DNA of 45,787 nt, taken from positions 1 through 45,787 of the forward strand of contig CASEIL010000013.1 in assembly GCA_949288065.1 (NCBI GenBank), read 5' to 3'. Position numbers and translations under genes: made by a program. This document shows positions 8,552-17,896 of this stretch, piece after piece (within the stretch, counting starts at the first letter, position 1; every line of letters begins with the position of its first letter). Under the pieces are notes generated by a model. That model made no database searches, had not been told where the DNA came from, and worked only from the letters and a program-made list of their open reading frames with translations. The DNA is from an uncultured Phascolarctobacterium sp. GTDB taxonomy: Bacteria; Bacillota; Negativicutes; Acidaminococcales; Acidaminococcaceae.

Positions 8552-9994
8552 ATGGCTGGCATTGATTTTCAGGATGATAAAATGCATGAAGAGTGCGGCG
8601 TGTTCGGCATTTATTCGCACAGCGATGATGTTGCGCTGAACACCTACTGGGGGCTGTACGCATTGCAGCACCGCGGGCAGGAAAGCTGCGGCATTGTAGC
8701 TACCGACGGCACTCACATGGAAGCAAAAAAAGGCATGGGCCTGGTGGCCGATGTATTTAAAGGCGGCGTGGACGGTTTGGAAGGGCATATCGCTATCGGG
8801 CATGTGCGTTATTCCACCACCGGTTCCAGCATGGCGTATAACATTCAGCCGCTGCGCGTATATTTTGACGGCGGCAACTTAGCGCTGGCGCACAACGGCA
8901 ACCTTACCAACGCGGCAGAACTGCGCAAACGCCTTGCTCTGGAGGGTACGGTTTTCCAGACTACGGTTGACACCGAGGTTGTGGTAAGCCTGATTGCCCG
9001 CAGCCGCAAAAAAACTATCGAAGAACGTGTTGCCGAAGCTGCCAACACCATTAAAGGCGCATTCGGCATCCTTGTAATGACGGATAATAAACTTATCGCC
9101 GTGCGCGACCAGTATGGCTTCCGCCCTCTGGCGATTGGCAAAATGGACGGCGGCTGGGTGGTTGCGTCCGAATCGTGCGCGTTTGATTTGGTTGGCGCCG
9201 AATTTGTACGCGACGTTGAGCCGGGCGAAATGCTGGTGTTTGAAAACGACCACGATGAGCCTAAAAGCAGCCGCTGGGCAGAAAGCATGCCTGCCAAACG
9301 TGCGCACTGCGTATTTGAATATGTATACTTTGCCCGCACCGACAGCGTAATTGATAAGCAGTCCGTTTATCAGGCGCGCATTAACATGGGGCGCGAGCTT
9401 GCAAAGGAAACTAAAGATATTAAAGCCGATATTGTTATTTCCGTGCCGGACAGTGGTACGGCGGCGGCAGTTGGTTACAGCCTGGAATCCGGCGTGCCGT
9501 TTATGGAAGGCTTAACCAAAAACCGCTATGTAGGCAGAACCTTTATTCAGCCTACGCAAAAGCAGCGCTTAAACGCCGTAAGGCTGAAGCTGAACCCGGT
9601 AGAAAGCGTTATTAAGGGCAAGAGCGTGGTTGTTGTGGATGACAGCATTGTGCGCGGTACTACCAGCGGCAAAATTGTTAAACTGCTGAAGGATGCAGGC
9701 GCGCGCGAGGTGCACATGTGCATCAGCTCGCCGCCGGTAACCGACCCGTGCTACTACGGCATTGATACCAGCGTGCGCAAGGAGCTGATTGCCTCCACCC
9801 ATACGGAAGAAGAAATCCGCCAGTACATCGGCGCGGATTCGCTGCATTATATCTCTATGGAAGGCTTAAAGCGCTCGCTTGACGCGATGAACCCGGAAGG
9901 CATGTGCTATGCCTGCTTTAATGCCGATTACCCCGACAATGCGGAAGAAACCCTGAGGCAGGGTTCTAAATATATTTTTGAAAACGAAGGCTGA
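8552..9994 (+). CDS. purF: Amidophosphoribosyltransferase PurF
   Basis: First committed step of purine synthesis: PRPP plus glutamine to phosphoribosylamine. ATG 8552 follows GAAAGGGAG; 480 residues. The N-terminus carries a 14-residue propeptide before Cys15 (EECGVFGIYSH), the glutaminase nucleophile freed by processing. The PRPP loop is VVVVDDSIVRGTTS (about residue 360). Cysteines in AHCVFEY, PVTDPCYYG and MCYACFNADYP correspond to the four ligands of the [4Fe-4S] cluster in Bacillus-type PurF, so this should be the oxygen-labile form. 22 bases after purE and 15 before purM, clearly the same transcript. Confidence 0.96.
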   Translation: MAGIDFQDDKMHEECGVFGIYSHSDDVALNTYWGLYALQHRGQESCGIVATDGTHMEAKKGMGLVADVFKGGVDGLEGHIAIGHVRYSTTGSSMAYNIQPLRVYFDGGNLALAHNGNLTNAAELRKRLALEGTVFQTTVDTEVVVSLIARSRKKTIEERVAEAANTIKGAFGILVMTDNKLIAVRDQYGFRPLAIGKMDGGWVVASESCAFDLVGAEFVRDVEPGEMLVFENDHDEPKSSRWAESMPAKRAHCVFEYVYFARTDSVIDKQSVYQARINMGRELAKETKDIKADIVISVPDSGTAAAVGYSLESGVPFMEGLTKNRYVGRTFIQPTQKQRLNAVRLKLNPVESVIKGKSVVVVDDSIVRGTTSGKIVKLLKDAGAREVHMCISSPPVTDPCYYGIDTSVRKELIASTHTEEEIRQYIGADSLHYISMEGLKRSLDAMNPEGMCYACFNADYPDNAEETLRQGSKYIFENEG

Positions 9995-10009
9995 TACAGG
10001 AGGACGACG

Positions 10010-11071
10010 ATGAGCGAAGAAAAGAAACAACTTACCTATGCGGACGCCGGTGTAAACATTGATGCCGGCAACGAAGCTGTTGAACTGATGAAAGCAAGCG
10101 TGCAGGCAACTTACCGTCCCGAAGTTATCGGCGACATTGGCGGCTTTGGCGGCTTATTTGCCTTAAACAGCGGCAAATATAAAGAGCCCGTGCTGGTAAG
10201 CGGCACCGACGGCGTTGGCACCAAGCTGAAGCTGGCTTTTATGGCCGATAAGCACGACACCATTGGCCAGGACGCCGTTGCCATGTGCGTTAACGACATT
10301 CTGGTGCAGGGCGCTGAACCGCTGTTCTTCCTTGATTACATTGCCATTGAAACCCTTGAGGCAGAAAAGGTTGCGCAGATTGTTAAGGGCGTTGCCGGTG
10401 CGTGCAAGGAATCCGGCTGCGCATTAATCGGCGGCGAAACTGCCGAAATGAGCGATTTGTACGGCAAGGACGAATACGACATTGCAGGCTTCTGCGTTGG
10501 CGTTGTTGAAAAAAGCAAAATGATTACCGGCGAAAAGGTAAAACCGGGCGACGTGCTGCTGGGCCTTCCTTCCGCAGGCGTACACTCCAACGGTTTTACG
10601 CTGGTGCGGAAAATTTGCTTTGATGTAATGGGTTTTACGATGGATACCCCGGTGCCGGAATTTGGCACTACCCTTGGCGAAGAGCTTTTGAAGCCGACCC
10701 GCCTGTACCCGCGCGTATGCCTGCCGCTGATTGAAAAGTTTAACCTGCACGGCATGGTGCATATTACCGGCGGCGGTTTTTACGATAATATTCCGCGTAT
10801 TTTACCGAAGGACTGCGACGCCGACGTTAACGCCGGTGCGTGGGAAGTGCCTGTGGTATTTAAAAAATTGCAGGAATGGGGCAATGTTGACTGGCACGAA
10901 ATGTACCGCACCTTTAACATGGGCGTAGGCATGGTGCTGGTTGTTGCGCCGGAAGAAGCCGACGCTGTACGCGCGCATCTTAATGAAGCTGGCGAAACCT
11001 TCTACGAACTGGGCAAAATTGTTGAAGGCAGCGGCAACGCAGTGCTGAAGGGCGGCGTTTTTGGTGAATAA
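10010..11071 (+). CDS. purM: Phosphoribosylformylglycinamidine cyclo-ligase (AIR synthetase) PurM
   Basis: A 353-residue ATP-dependent cyclase converting FGAM to AIR. Ribosome site AGGAGGACG sits 5 bases before ATG. Diagnostic stretches are LTYADAGVNIDAGNEAV (N-terminal glycine-loop region), SGTDGVGTKLKLAF, GQDAVAMCVNDILVQGAEPLFFLDY, GGETAEMSDLYG and the C-terminal HITGGGFYDNIPR, all in family order and at normal length. Its end overlaps the start of purN, indicating translational coupling. Confidence 0.97.
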   Translation: MSEEKKQLTYADAGVNIDAGNEAVELMKASVQATYRPEVIGDIGGFGGLFALNSGKYKEPVLVSGTDGVGTKLKLAFMADKHDTIGQDAVAMCVNDILVQGAEPLFFLDYIAIETLEAEKVAQIVKGVAGACKESGCALIGGETAEMSDLYGKDEYDIAGFCVGVVEKSKMITGEKVKPGDVLLGLPSAGVHSNGFTLVRKICFDVMGFTMDTPVPEFGTTLGEELLKPTRLYPRVCLPLIEKFNLHGMVHITGGGFYDNIPRILPKDCDADVNAGAWEVPVVFKKLQEWGNVDWHEMYRTFNMGVGMVLVVAPEEADAVRAHLNEAGETFYELGKIVEGSGNAVLKGGVFGE

Positions 11072-11684
11072 GCGCAAAATCGGCGTGCTGGTAAGCGGCA
11101 GGGGCAGCAATTTGCAGGCCCTGATGGATGAAATTGCCGCAGGTACGCTTAATGTGGAAATTACCGTTGTTATCAGCGATAAAAAAGACGCTTTTGCTTT
11201 GGAGCGCGCAGAGAAGGCAGGCATTAAGGCTGTTGCCGTAAGCCGCAAGGAATGTGCTTCCAAAGAAGAGTTTGAAGAAAAAATTACTGCCGCGCTGGAA
11301 GAAGCCGGTGCGGAACTTGTGGTGCTGGCAGGCTTTATGCGTATTTTAAGCCCAGCCTTTGTAGGGCACTGGCATCACAAAATCGTTAACATCCATCCGG
11401 CGCTTCTGCCGAGCTTCCCCGGCCTTGACGGGCAGGGGCAGGCGCTTAATTACGGCGTAAAAATTGCCGGCTGCACGGTGCATTTTGTTGATGAGGGCAC
11501 GGACAGCGGCCCGATTATCCTGCAAAAAGCAGTGCCGGTGCTGGATGACGATACGCACGACACGCTGGCAGACAGGATTTTGGAACAAGAGCATAAAGCG
11601 CTGCCCGAAGCTGTACGCTTGTGGAGCGAAGGCAGGCTGCAAATAGAAGGAAGGCACGTTAAAGTGCTTCCGGCTGAGAGGTGA
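11064..11684 (+). CDS. purN: Phosphoribosylglycinamide formyltransferase PurN
   Basis: Transfers a formyl group from 10-formyl-THF to GAR. I favour GTG 11064, 8 bases after AAGGGCGG and overlapping purM by 8 bases; TTG 11061 is also in frame. The protein (206 residues) opens with the phosphate loop IGVLVSGRGSNLQAL. The catalytic triad is visible as Asn and His in VNIHPALLPSFPG and Asp in VDEGTDSGPII. This is the folate-dependent enzyme, not the formate-using PurT. Confidence 0.95.
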   Translation: MNKRKIGVLVSGRGSNLQALMDEIAAGTLNVEITVVISDKKDAFALERAEKAGIKAVAVSRKECASKEEFEEKITAALEEAGAELVVLAGFMRILSPAFVGHWHHKIVNIHPALLPSFPGLDGQGQALNYGVKIAGCTVHFVDEGTDSGPIILQKAVPVLDDDTHDTLADRILEQEHKALPEAVRLWSEGRLQIEGRHVKVLPAER

Positions 11685-11690
11685 AGGAAC

Positions 11691-12290
11691 ATGAGAATAA
11701 AAAGAGCGCTTTTAAGCGTATCGGACAAAACAGGCATTGTTAAACTGGCTCAATTTTTGCATGACATCGGAGTGGAAATTATTTCTACCGGCGGCACCAT
11801 GAAGGCTTTGCAGGAAGCAGGCATCCCCGTTACCTATGTCAGCGACGTTACCGGTTTTCCGGAAATTATGGACGGCAGGGTAAAAACCCTGAACCCGAAA
11901 ATCCACGGCGGCATTTTAGCTGTGCGCAGCAATCCGGAACACGTTAAAGCCATGGAAGAGCACGGCATTAAACCGATTGACCTGGTTGTTGTAAACCTTT
12001 ATCCGTTCCGTGAAACTATCGCCAAACCCGGCGTAACCGAGGCAGAAGCGATTGAAAATATTGATATCGGCGGCCCGGCTATGGTAAGGGCGGCGGCTAA
12101 AAACTTCCGCGATGTTATCATCATTACCAACCCGGCACGTTACACCAGCTTAATTGCCATGCTGCAGCAGTACGGAGACGCCGATATGAAAACCCGCAAA
12201 ACGCTGGCTAAGGAAGCCTTTGCTCATACTTCCGAATACGACGCTGCTATTACCGCTTATTTAACCAAGCAGCTTGCCGAAGGCAAATAA
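11691..12290 (+). CDS. purH: IMP cyclohydrolase domain protein (PurH N-terminal half only)
   Basis: At 199 residues this is less than half of normal bifunctional PurH (about 510). It contains the whole MGS-type IMP cyclohydrolase domain: [58 protein letters not shown] and [15 protein letters not shown]. It then ends cleanly after about residue 190 ([13 protein letters not shown]) with TAA, followed 10 bases later by purD. There is no AICAR transformylase domain behind it in any frame, so this is a designed-looking stand-alone cyclohydrolase and not a recent truncation. The formylation of AICAR must be encoded elsewhere. Ribosome site AGGTGAAGG precedes ATG 11691. Confidence 0.9.
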   Translation: MRIKRALLSVSDKTGIVKLAQFLHDIGVEIISTGGTMKALQEAGIPVTYVSDVTGFPEIMDGRVKTLNPKIHGGILAVRSNPEHVKAMEEHGIKPIDLVVVNLYPFRETIAKPGVTEAEAIENIDIGGPAMVRAAAKNFRDVIIITNPARYTSLIAMLQQYGDADMKTRKTLAKEAFAHTSEYDAAITAYLTKQLAEGK

Positions 12291-12300
12291 GGAGAACGCT

Positions 12301-13581
12301 ATGCAGATTTTACTTATTGGCAGCGGCGGGCGCGAGCATGCACTGGCGTGGAAGCTGGCGCAGAGCACGCAGGTTGAAAAAATTTACGCAGCGCCGGGCA
12401 ACCCCGGCATTGCCGCCGTTGAAAAATGCGAATGTGTTGAACTTAATTTAAACGACCTTGACAGCGTGGCAGATTTTGCCGAAGAGCACGGCATTGATTT
12501 GACCGTTGTTGGGCCGGAGGCAACGCTTGTTGCCGGCATTGCCGATGTTTTTGCCACACGCGGGCTGGCAGTGTTCGGCCCCTCCAAAGCAGCGGCAGAG
12601 CTGGAAGGCAGCAAGGCGTTTGCCAAAAATATTATGGCAAAATATAACATTCCCACGGCCTTCTTTAAGGTTTGCGAGGATTTGGAAACCGCCAAAGCCT
12701 ACGTTAAGGAAAAAGGCGCGCCGATTGTTATTAAGGCGGACGGGCTTGCCGCAGGCAAGGGCGTTGTTGTTGCCATGACTGAAGCCGAAGCGCTGGAAGC
12801 CATCGATGAAATGATGGGCGAGCAGCACAAATTCGGCGGTGCGGGCGCACGCGTTGTTATTGAAGAATTTATGCAGGGCGAAGAAGCATCGCTTTTGGCA
12901 TTTACCGACGGCGAACATATCGTGCCGATGATTGCCTCGCAGGACCATAAACGTGCCTTCGACGGCGATAAAGGCCCCAACACCGGCGGCATGGGCACCT
13001 ATGCACCGGCTCCAGTTTTAACGGATATTCTGCGCCTGCGCGCGGTTGAAAAAATTTTAAAACCGATTGTAGCGGCTATGAAAGCCGAGGGCAGAACCTA
13101 CAAGGGCTGCCTGTATGCCGGCCTGATGGTTTGCGGCGACGAAGTGAAGGTTGTGGAATTTAACTGCCGCTTCGGCGACCCGGAAACGCAGGTTGTGCTG
13201 CCGCTGTTGGACGGCGACCTGGCAGAAATTATGCTGGCCTGTGCTACCGGCGGGCTGGATAAAGTTGACGTTGCCTGGAAGGACTGCGCCGCTGTGTGCG
13301 TTGTGCTGGCTTCCGGCGGTTACCCGGAAAGCTACAAGCAGGGCTACCCCATCAGCGGTTTGGATAAAGCCGCCGCTATGCCGGAAACCGTTGTGTTCCA
13401 CGCTGGCACCAAAATGGCTGACGGCGAGGTTGTAACGGCAGGCGGGCGTGTGCTTGGCGTTACCGCAACGGGCAAGGATATTGCCGAAGCGCAGGAACGC
13501 GCTTACAAGGCCGCAGGCGTTATCAGCTTTACGGATATGCAGTACCGCAAGGATATTGCCTGGCGCGCGCTGAAAAAATAA
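12301..13581 (+). CDS. purD: Phosphoribosylamine-glycine ligase PurD
   Basis: GAR synthetase, ATP-grasp family, 426 residues from ATG 12301, which follows AAGGAGAACGCT. The N-terminal motif ILLIGSGGREHALAWKL, the ATP-grasp core VIKADGLAAGKGVVVA, the HKRAFDGDKGPNTGGMGTYAPAP strap and the metal-binding VEFNCRFGDPETQ are all present in order. Last gene of the pur operon, closed by the hairpin at 13586. Position after the cyclohydrolase mirrors the purHD order of many bacteria. Confidence 0.96.
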   Translation: MQILLIGSGGREHALAWKLAQSTQVEKIYAAPGNPGIAAVEKCECVELNLNDLDSVADFAEEHGIDLTVVGPEATLVAGIADVFATRGLAVFGPSKAAAELEGSKAFAKNIMAKYNIPTAFFKVCEDLETAKAYVKEKGAPIVIKADGLAAGKGVVVAMTEAEALEAIDEMMGEQHKFGGAGARVVIEEFMQGEEASLLAFTDGEHIVPMIASQDHKRAFDGDKGPNTGGMGTYAPAPVLTDILRLRAVEKILKPIVAAMKAEGRTYKGCLYAGLMVCGDEVKVVEFNCRFGDPETQVVLPLLDGDLAEIMLACATGGLDKVDVAWKDCAAVCVVLASGGYPESYKQGYPISGLDKAAAMPETVVFHAGTKMADGEVVTAGGRVLGVTATGKDIAEAQERAYKAAGVISFTDMQYRKDIAWRALKK

Positions 13582-13585
13582 AAAT

Positions 13586-13613
13586 ATGTCCCTGCACCAG
13601 CGGGGACATTTTG
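13586..13613 (+). terminator. Terminator of the purine operon
   Basis: ATGTCCC (13586-13592) pairs with GGGGACAT (13602-13609), followed by TTT. It begins 5 bases after the purD stop. Confidence 0.75.
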
Positions 13614-13639
13614 TATACGCAGTTAATAATTTATACATA
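13611..13639 (+). promoter_or_regulatory. Possible guaB promoter
   Basis: TTGTAT (13611-13616), 17-bp spacer, TACATA (13634-13639), between the pur terminator and guaB. Matches are moderate, so this is a suggestion based on position and spacing. Confidence 0.4.
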
Positions 13640-13667
13640 AAATAAAAAATTTTAAGGAAAAGGATGG

Positions 13668-15185
13668 ATGAACATGGCATTTTATTATGACGAACCCGCA
13701 CATACTTTTAGTGAATATCTTTTAGTTCCCGGTTATTCCTCCAGCGAATGTGTTCCGGCTAACGTGGATTTAAGAACTCCGCTGGTTAAATTTAAAAAAG
13801 GCGAAGAGCCTGCCATTACTATGAATATTCCTCTGGTTTCCGCTATCATGCAGTCCGTATCCGACGATAAAATGGCGGTTGCCCTTTCTAAAGAAGGCGG
13901 CATTTCCTTCATTTACGGTTCTCAATCCATTGAGGACGAAGCAGCAATGGTAGAGCGCGTTAAAACCCACCGTGCAGGCTTTGTCAGCAGCGATTCCAAC
14001 ATCCGCCCGGACAGCACCCTGGCCGACATTATTGCTTTAAAAGAACGCACCGGCCACAGCACTGTTGCTGTTACCAGCGACGGCACCGTTAACGGTAAGC
14101 TGGAAGGCATTGTTACCAGCCGCGATTACCGCGTAAGCCGCATGGATTTGAACACTAAAGTTAAAGATTTTATGACCCCGATTGATGAAATGATTACCGC
14201 TCCGGCAGAAACCACTTTGCAGGAAGCTAACGACATCATTTGGGAACACAAGCTGAACACCCTGCCGATTATCGACGATGAGGGCAAACTGCTGTACATG
14301 GTATTCCGCAAAGACTATGCAACCCACAAGGAATATCCGCTGGAACTTTTAGACAGCAAAAAACGCCACATTGTAGGCGCAGGCATTAACACCCGTGACT
14401 ATGCTGAACGCGTGCCGGCACTGGTTAACGCAGGAGTTGACGTGCTGTGCATCGACTCTTCCGAAGGTTACAGCGAATGGCAGAAAATTACGCTGGCATG
14501 GATTCGTGAGCATTACGGCGACAGCGTAAAGGTTGGCGCAGGCAATGTTGTCGACGCAGCAGGCTTCCGCTTCCTGGCTGAATGCGGCGCTGACTTTGTA
14601 AAAGTTGGTATCGGCGGCGGTTCCATCTGCATTACCCGCGAACAGAAAGGTATCGGCCGCGGCCAGGCAACCGCTGTAATTGAAGTTGCCAAAGCACGCG
14701 ACGAATATTATAAGGAAACCGGCATTTATGTGCCTATCTGCTCCGACGGCGGTATTGTTTACGATTACCACATGACTCTGGCTCTGGCCATGGGCGCAGA
14801 CTTTTTGATGCTGGGCCGTTATTTTGCCCGCTTCGACGAAAGCCCGACCAACAAAGTAAACATTAACGGCAACTACATGAAAGAATACTGGGGCGAAGGC
14901 AGCAACCGTGCCCGCAACTGGCAGCGTTACGATTTGGGCGGCGCCCAGAAGCTCTCCTTTGAAGAAGGCGTTGATTCCTACGTTCCGTACGCAGGCAGCC
15001 TGAAAGACAACGTAACCTTAACCCTTAACAAGGTTCGTTCAACCATGTGCAACTGCGGCGCGCTGAACATTCCGGAATTGCAGGCTAAAGCCAAGATTAC
15101 CCTTGTTTCCGCAACCTCTATCGTTGAAGGCGGCGCACACGATGTAATCCTTAAAGACAATAGTATGAATAATTATGTTAAATAA
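13668..15185 (+). CDS. guaB: IMP dehydrogenase, Tritrichomonas-like type
   Basis: Converts IMP to XMP with NAD+, first step to GMP. 505 residues from ATG 13668 (AAGGAAAAGG upstream; ATG 13674 also possible). A Bateman module with two CBS motifs lies in about residues 100-225 ([30 protein letters not shown]). The active-site loop [18 protein letters not shown] puts the catalytic Cys at about 321. The flap and C-terminal part ([60 protein letters not shown]) match what I recall of T. foetus IMPDH unusually closely and differ from Bacillus GuaB. The last codons lie in the attL repeat of the adjacent element, which leaves the gene intact. Confidence 0.95.
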   Translation: MNMAFYYDEPAHTFSEYLLVPGYSSSECVPANVDLRTPLVKFKKGEEPAITMNIPLVSAIMQSVSDDKMAVALSKEGGISFIYGSQSIEDEAAMVERVKTHRAGFVSSDSNIRPDSTLADIIALKERTGHSTVAVTSDGTVNGKLEGIVTSRDYRVSRMDLNTKVKDFMTPIDEMITAPAETTLQEANDIIWEHKLNTLPIIDDEGKLLYMVFRKDYATHKEYPLELLDSKKRHIVGAGINTRDYAERVPALVNAGVDVLCIDSSEGYSEWQKITLAWIREHYGDSVKVGAGNVVDAAGFRFLAECGADFVKVGIGGGSICITREQKGIGRGQATAVIEVAKARDEYYKETGIYVPICSDGGIVYDYHMTLALAMGADFLMLGRYFARFDESPTNKVNINGNYMKEYWGEGSNRARNWQRYDLGGAQKLSFEEGVDSYVPYAGSLKDNVTLTLNKVRSTMCNCGALNIPELQAKAKITLVSATSIVEGGAHDVILKDNSMNNYVK

Positions 15186-15216
15186 AGGCAAAAATATATA
15201 AAACTGCTTTTATGTA
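15167..15216 (+). repeat. attL: 50-bp direct repeat at the guaB 3' end
   Basis: Identical over 50 bases to 23973-24022. It covers the last six guaB codons plus stop and 31 bases beyond. Inside it ATAAAGGC (15182-15189) can pair with GCTTTTAT (15206-15213), which may be the native guaB terminator and a core-site dyad for the integrase. Confidence 0.9.
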
Positions 15217-15624
15217 TAGTGTTTATGCGGCTTTGCGAGTTTGACTGCTATTGAAATAAGCAAAAATATCAGCAAATTTTATAAATTTGTTATTTTTAGT
15301 AAAAAAATTTTAATGCTAACTGCTTTAATAAACACTAAAAATACAATAGCCTGCTACCGAATGTAAAAATATCGGCGGCAGGCTTTCTTTCTTTAATATA
15401 ATTTAATACCTTAAAGTTACGATATACCCACAATATTATATACTTTATGCCAATAGTTCTTACTTTAAAGCTGGCTGAACGCAGGTATAATGCGGAAGTT
15501 ATATTATATAAATTCGTTTTTGAAATTTCAATGTAAACTTGCAATAATTTTGCGAGATACCTATTGATTTCTGTAAACTACTTTACACATTGGCTGTTTT
15601 ATGGTAATATTAGTAATGAAATTG
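15217..15624. other. Gene-free left end of the element
   Basis: No ORF with a plausible start. It contains a 9-bp inverted repeat AGTGTTTAT (15219-15227)/ATAAACACT (15328-15336), which could be arm-type integrase sites or part of an origin, and a terminator-like hairpin at 15348-15394. The remainder is AT-rich with nothing I can name. Confidence 0.5.
15348..15394 (+). terminator. Intrinsic terminator near attL
   Basis: AGCCTGC (15348-15354) pairs with GCAGGCT (15378-15384), with an inner CCGA/TCGG helix, followed by TTTCTTTCTTT. It would stop transcription entering the element from guaB. Confidence 0.7.
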
Positions 15625-16794
15625 TTAAGCAATCTGCGGAAACAACGAAGGCAGGCAAGAGCCATAATCATATTTATGTATGCCGTACTTTACGGATTTT
15701 TCTACTGGTACTGCATAAGGAGCAATACCCAAAGCTGATGTGGCTTTAATGCGTTTGTCGAAGGCGGCTTTAGCTTTAGCTTCGGACTTGAAGTTAAATC
15801 TGCTTTTTAATTTAAAGCTGTTTCTTGCGGTTGCAACGCTATGGCTATTTTGATTTACTATAAATACGTCTATAATCTTTTCTTTTTGGCTGTTGGTTAA
15901 CCCCAAACAGTCTAATTTTTTTATTAAGGCGTTCCATTTGTAGAAGTCACCTTCGGGCAGGAGCAGGCACCAATAATATAAAAGCTGGGCAAGTGCTACT
16001 TCGCGATAAAGAAGGTTAAGGTTTAAACCGCCGTATTCTTTCTTTAGGTTGCGTATCTTTGCCGACTTCTTATGCTGAACCTCGAAACGTATAATGCCTT
16101 CGGCTTCTTTTGCATATTCGGGGGAACAGTTTTTTATTTGTGCTTCTTTATCGTACAAAATAACGGCAGTCTGCTTATTTTTTACGCGGACACAGTTTTG
16201 CTTGTACTTATTGCTTCGCTTAAAGTTGTGCTTCTCCAATACGGTACTGTTATATAAAATGATATATAGAGGTACTTTTTCTTTTTCGGTAACGAGATTG
16301 CAGGTATAATCAATGCGGAGCAGGTACATTTTGTTAAAAAACATTTTGCTTCTAAATTCGGTTCTGATGTCTGCATTTTCGCTGTAATTAACATTCCAGC
16401 AGATACGAGCGATAATATCAGCCATATTAATATTAAAATCGGCTACTTCTTCATCACTGCCAGTAAATAATTCGTTAGGCTTCGCTTTCCTGCAATACAC
16501 CACCTCAAAAGGCGATACACATATTAGCAGGCAAAATTCCATTGTGTTTTTAAAATAAGCAAACCGAATGTATTTAATGGGCTTTTTAGTCTGCATATAC
16601 TTGCCGTACTCAATCAGCCTGCGAAGATATTTCATATCGCAAAGCTGGGATTTATATTTTGCTTTGGCAATAATCATCTGCCTTAAACAGTCTTTTGCTT
16701 CTTCTTCTGTGAAGTACAAACATTGCTTTAAAAATTCTTCTGCGGTTACAATAGAGAGAGGGACACCTACTGTTAAGGTGTCGATACCGAGCAT
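15625..16794 (-). CDS. Phage/plasmid replication initiator-like protein (gene II/X-like)
   Basis: I choose ATG 16794 (389 residues), which follows AAAGGTGGTGAACTAAAA; the reading frame is open further upstream to 16872 but without a better start. The opening IDTLTVGVPLSI, the segment LLRIDYTCNLV, the AVILYDKEAQIKN block and IIRFEVQHKK occur in the order I associate with gene II/X replication proteins of filamentous phages and related Firmicutes plasmids. I do not see a clean HUH motif, so this is a remote-similarity call. It is transcribed toward attL and ends about 400 bases from it. If correct, it would nick and initiate rolling-circle replication of the excised element. Confidence 0.5.
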   Translation of the reverse strand: MLGIDTLTVGVPLSIVTAEEFLKQCLYFTEEEAKDCLRQMIIAKAKYKSQLCDMKYLRRLIEYGKYMQTKKPIKYIRFAYFKNTMEFCLLICVSPFEVVYCRKAKPNELFTGSDEEVADFNINMADIIARICWNVNYSENADIRTEFRSKMFFNKMYLLRIDYTCNLVTEKEKVPLYIILYNSTVLEKHNFKRSNKYKQNCVRVKNKQTAVILYDKEAQIKNCSPEYAKEAEGIIRFEVQHKKSAKIRNLKKEYGGLNLNLLYREVALAQLLYYWCLLLPEGDFYKWNALIKKLDCLGLTNSQKEKIIDVFIVNQNSHSVATARNSFKLKSRFNFKSEAKAKAAFDKRIKATSALGIAPYAVPVEKSVKYGIHKYDYGSCLPSLFPQIA

Positions 16795-16973
16795 TTTTAG
16801 TTCACCACCTTTAATTTGTGAAGATAATTTTAAGATAAATAACGAGAGGGGGTTGCGCTCATAATCCAACACTTTTTAAAACTCCAAATCACGCTTGCTG
16901 ACTGGCTTCGCGGATTTTACGGAGTGAAAAAAGTTAGGGATTATGTCGCTATTATTTATAGAGAATTTTGCTG

Positions 16974-17576
16974 TTAATTCAGCGTTAATTTTTTCAGCGG
17001 CAAATCGGCGTAAGCGGTTAAGAGTTCGTTGCCGCCCAATGTTAAAATGAAATCGGTAATCAGCAGTTGCACAAGATACTGCGGATTAATAAACAGCAGG
17101 CGCAGGGAACAATCAATGCTATCTTTTGCGTCCTTAATGGTTAGCTGGTCAGCAGTAAATTCGTGGTGACGGTAAAAAGCGCGGATAATTGCAGTAGTGG
17201 GCATTATCAGCGGCGAGTTATCGCCACGAGTAAAAACGTAGTAATCCGAATTGCTAAAGTTCGGCTCAAAAACATAATAAGTAGTAGTATCATCGACGGT
17301 ATGGGTAAAACCTATGCCGTTTTTTTCTTTGCCGAAAAGCTCCTTCACCTTAAAGCAGATGTCGTCCGTGGCGTTAGTGCGGCATTTTAACTGAAAGTTG
17401 GTAACTGTACCTGTAAAATCGTTATCGGCTTTAATGTCAATCTTTTTAAAAATGTCGGTGTAACTATCAGCAGGAACAGAACGTATGCTTTTTAGTTCGG
17501 GAAAGCGGCTTTCAATAGCGGCAATCTGCGGCGTTTTTTGATATTCAGAAAGAAAATAGTTGGCTTCGTTGAGCAT
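16974..17576 (-). CDS. Unknown protein of the regulator operon
   Basis: A 200-residue soluble protein whose ATG overlaps the stop of the preceding HTH gene in a TAATG junction, so it is translationally coupled. Composition is balanced, with no signal peptide, membrane segment or zinc motif. Features to note are a Thr/Cys-rich stretch near residue 65 (FQLKCRTNATDDICFKVKEL), a tyrosine-rich strand region (TTTYYVFEPNF, DYYVFTR) and a Leu-rich C-terminus (YLVQLLITDFILTLGG). I recognise no family. Being third in an operon with two repressor-like HTH proteins it might be a lysogeny switch partner or a defence/exclusion function; neither is shown by the sequence. Confidence 0.6.
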   Translation of the reverse strand: MLNEANYFLSEYQKTPQIAAIESRFPELKSIRSVPADSYTDIFKKIDIKADNDFTGTVTNFQLKCRTNATDDICFKVKELFGKEKNGIGFTHTVDDTTTYYVFEPNFSNSDYYVFTRGDNSPLIMPTTAIIRAFYRHHEFTADQLTIKDAKDSIDCSLRLLFINPQYLVQLLITDFILTLGGNELLTAYADLPLKKLTLN

Positions 17577-17896
17577 TAGTCCAAACCTTCTTCGCCAGTG
17601 ATAAGGTTAATTACTCTTTTACCGTTCACATAGACCTTGCCGCGCCGTAAAGTAATGGTATTGCCATTCGGTAACGTAGCCTTTGCAGTAGTAAACAAAT
17701 CTTTGCGCCAGCCTGCAAGATGATAGAGGTCACATAGTTTAGCCAGGACTGCTTTTTTAACATTCCTGCCGCCAATCTCAATGTCTATGAGCTGGGCAGG
17801 TGCGATGCCTGCAAAATTAGCCGCTTCGGTTGCCGAATAAAGGTTAAATTCACGAGTTTTGCGCAGAACCGCGCCAATGTTGGCGGTTATATACAT
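17576..17896 (-). CDS. XRE-like HTH protein
   Basis: A 106-residue protein that begins at the base after the TAA of the upstream repressor gene. Residues 5-60 form an XRE/Cro-type helix-turn-helix (IGAVLRKTREFNLYSATEAANFAG, then PAQLIDIEIGGRNVKKAVLAKLCDLY). The last 35 residues are beta-rich (NTITLRRGKVYVNGKRVINL) and may be a dimer or ligand part. It probably acts with the 64-residue HTH protein in control of the element. Confidence 0.7.
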   Translation of the reverse strand: MYITANIGAVLRKTREFNLYSATEAANFAGIAPAQLIDIEIGGRNVKKAVLAKLCDLYHLAGWRKDLFTTAKATLPNGNTITLRRGKVYVNGKRVINLITGEEGLD

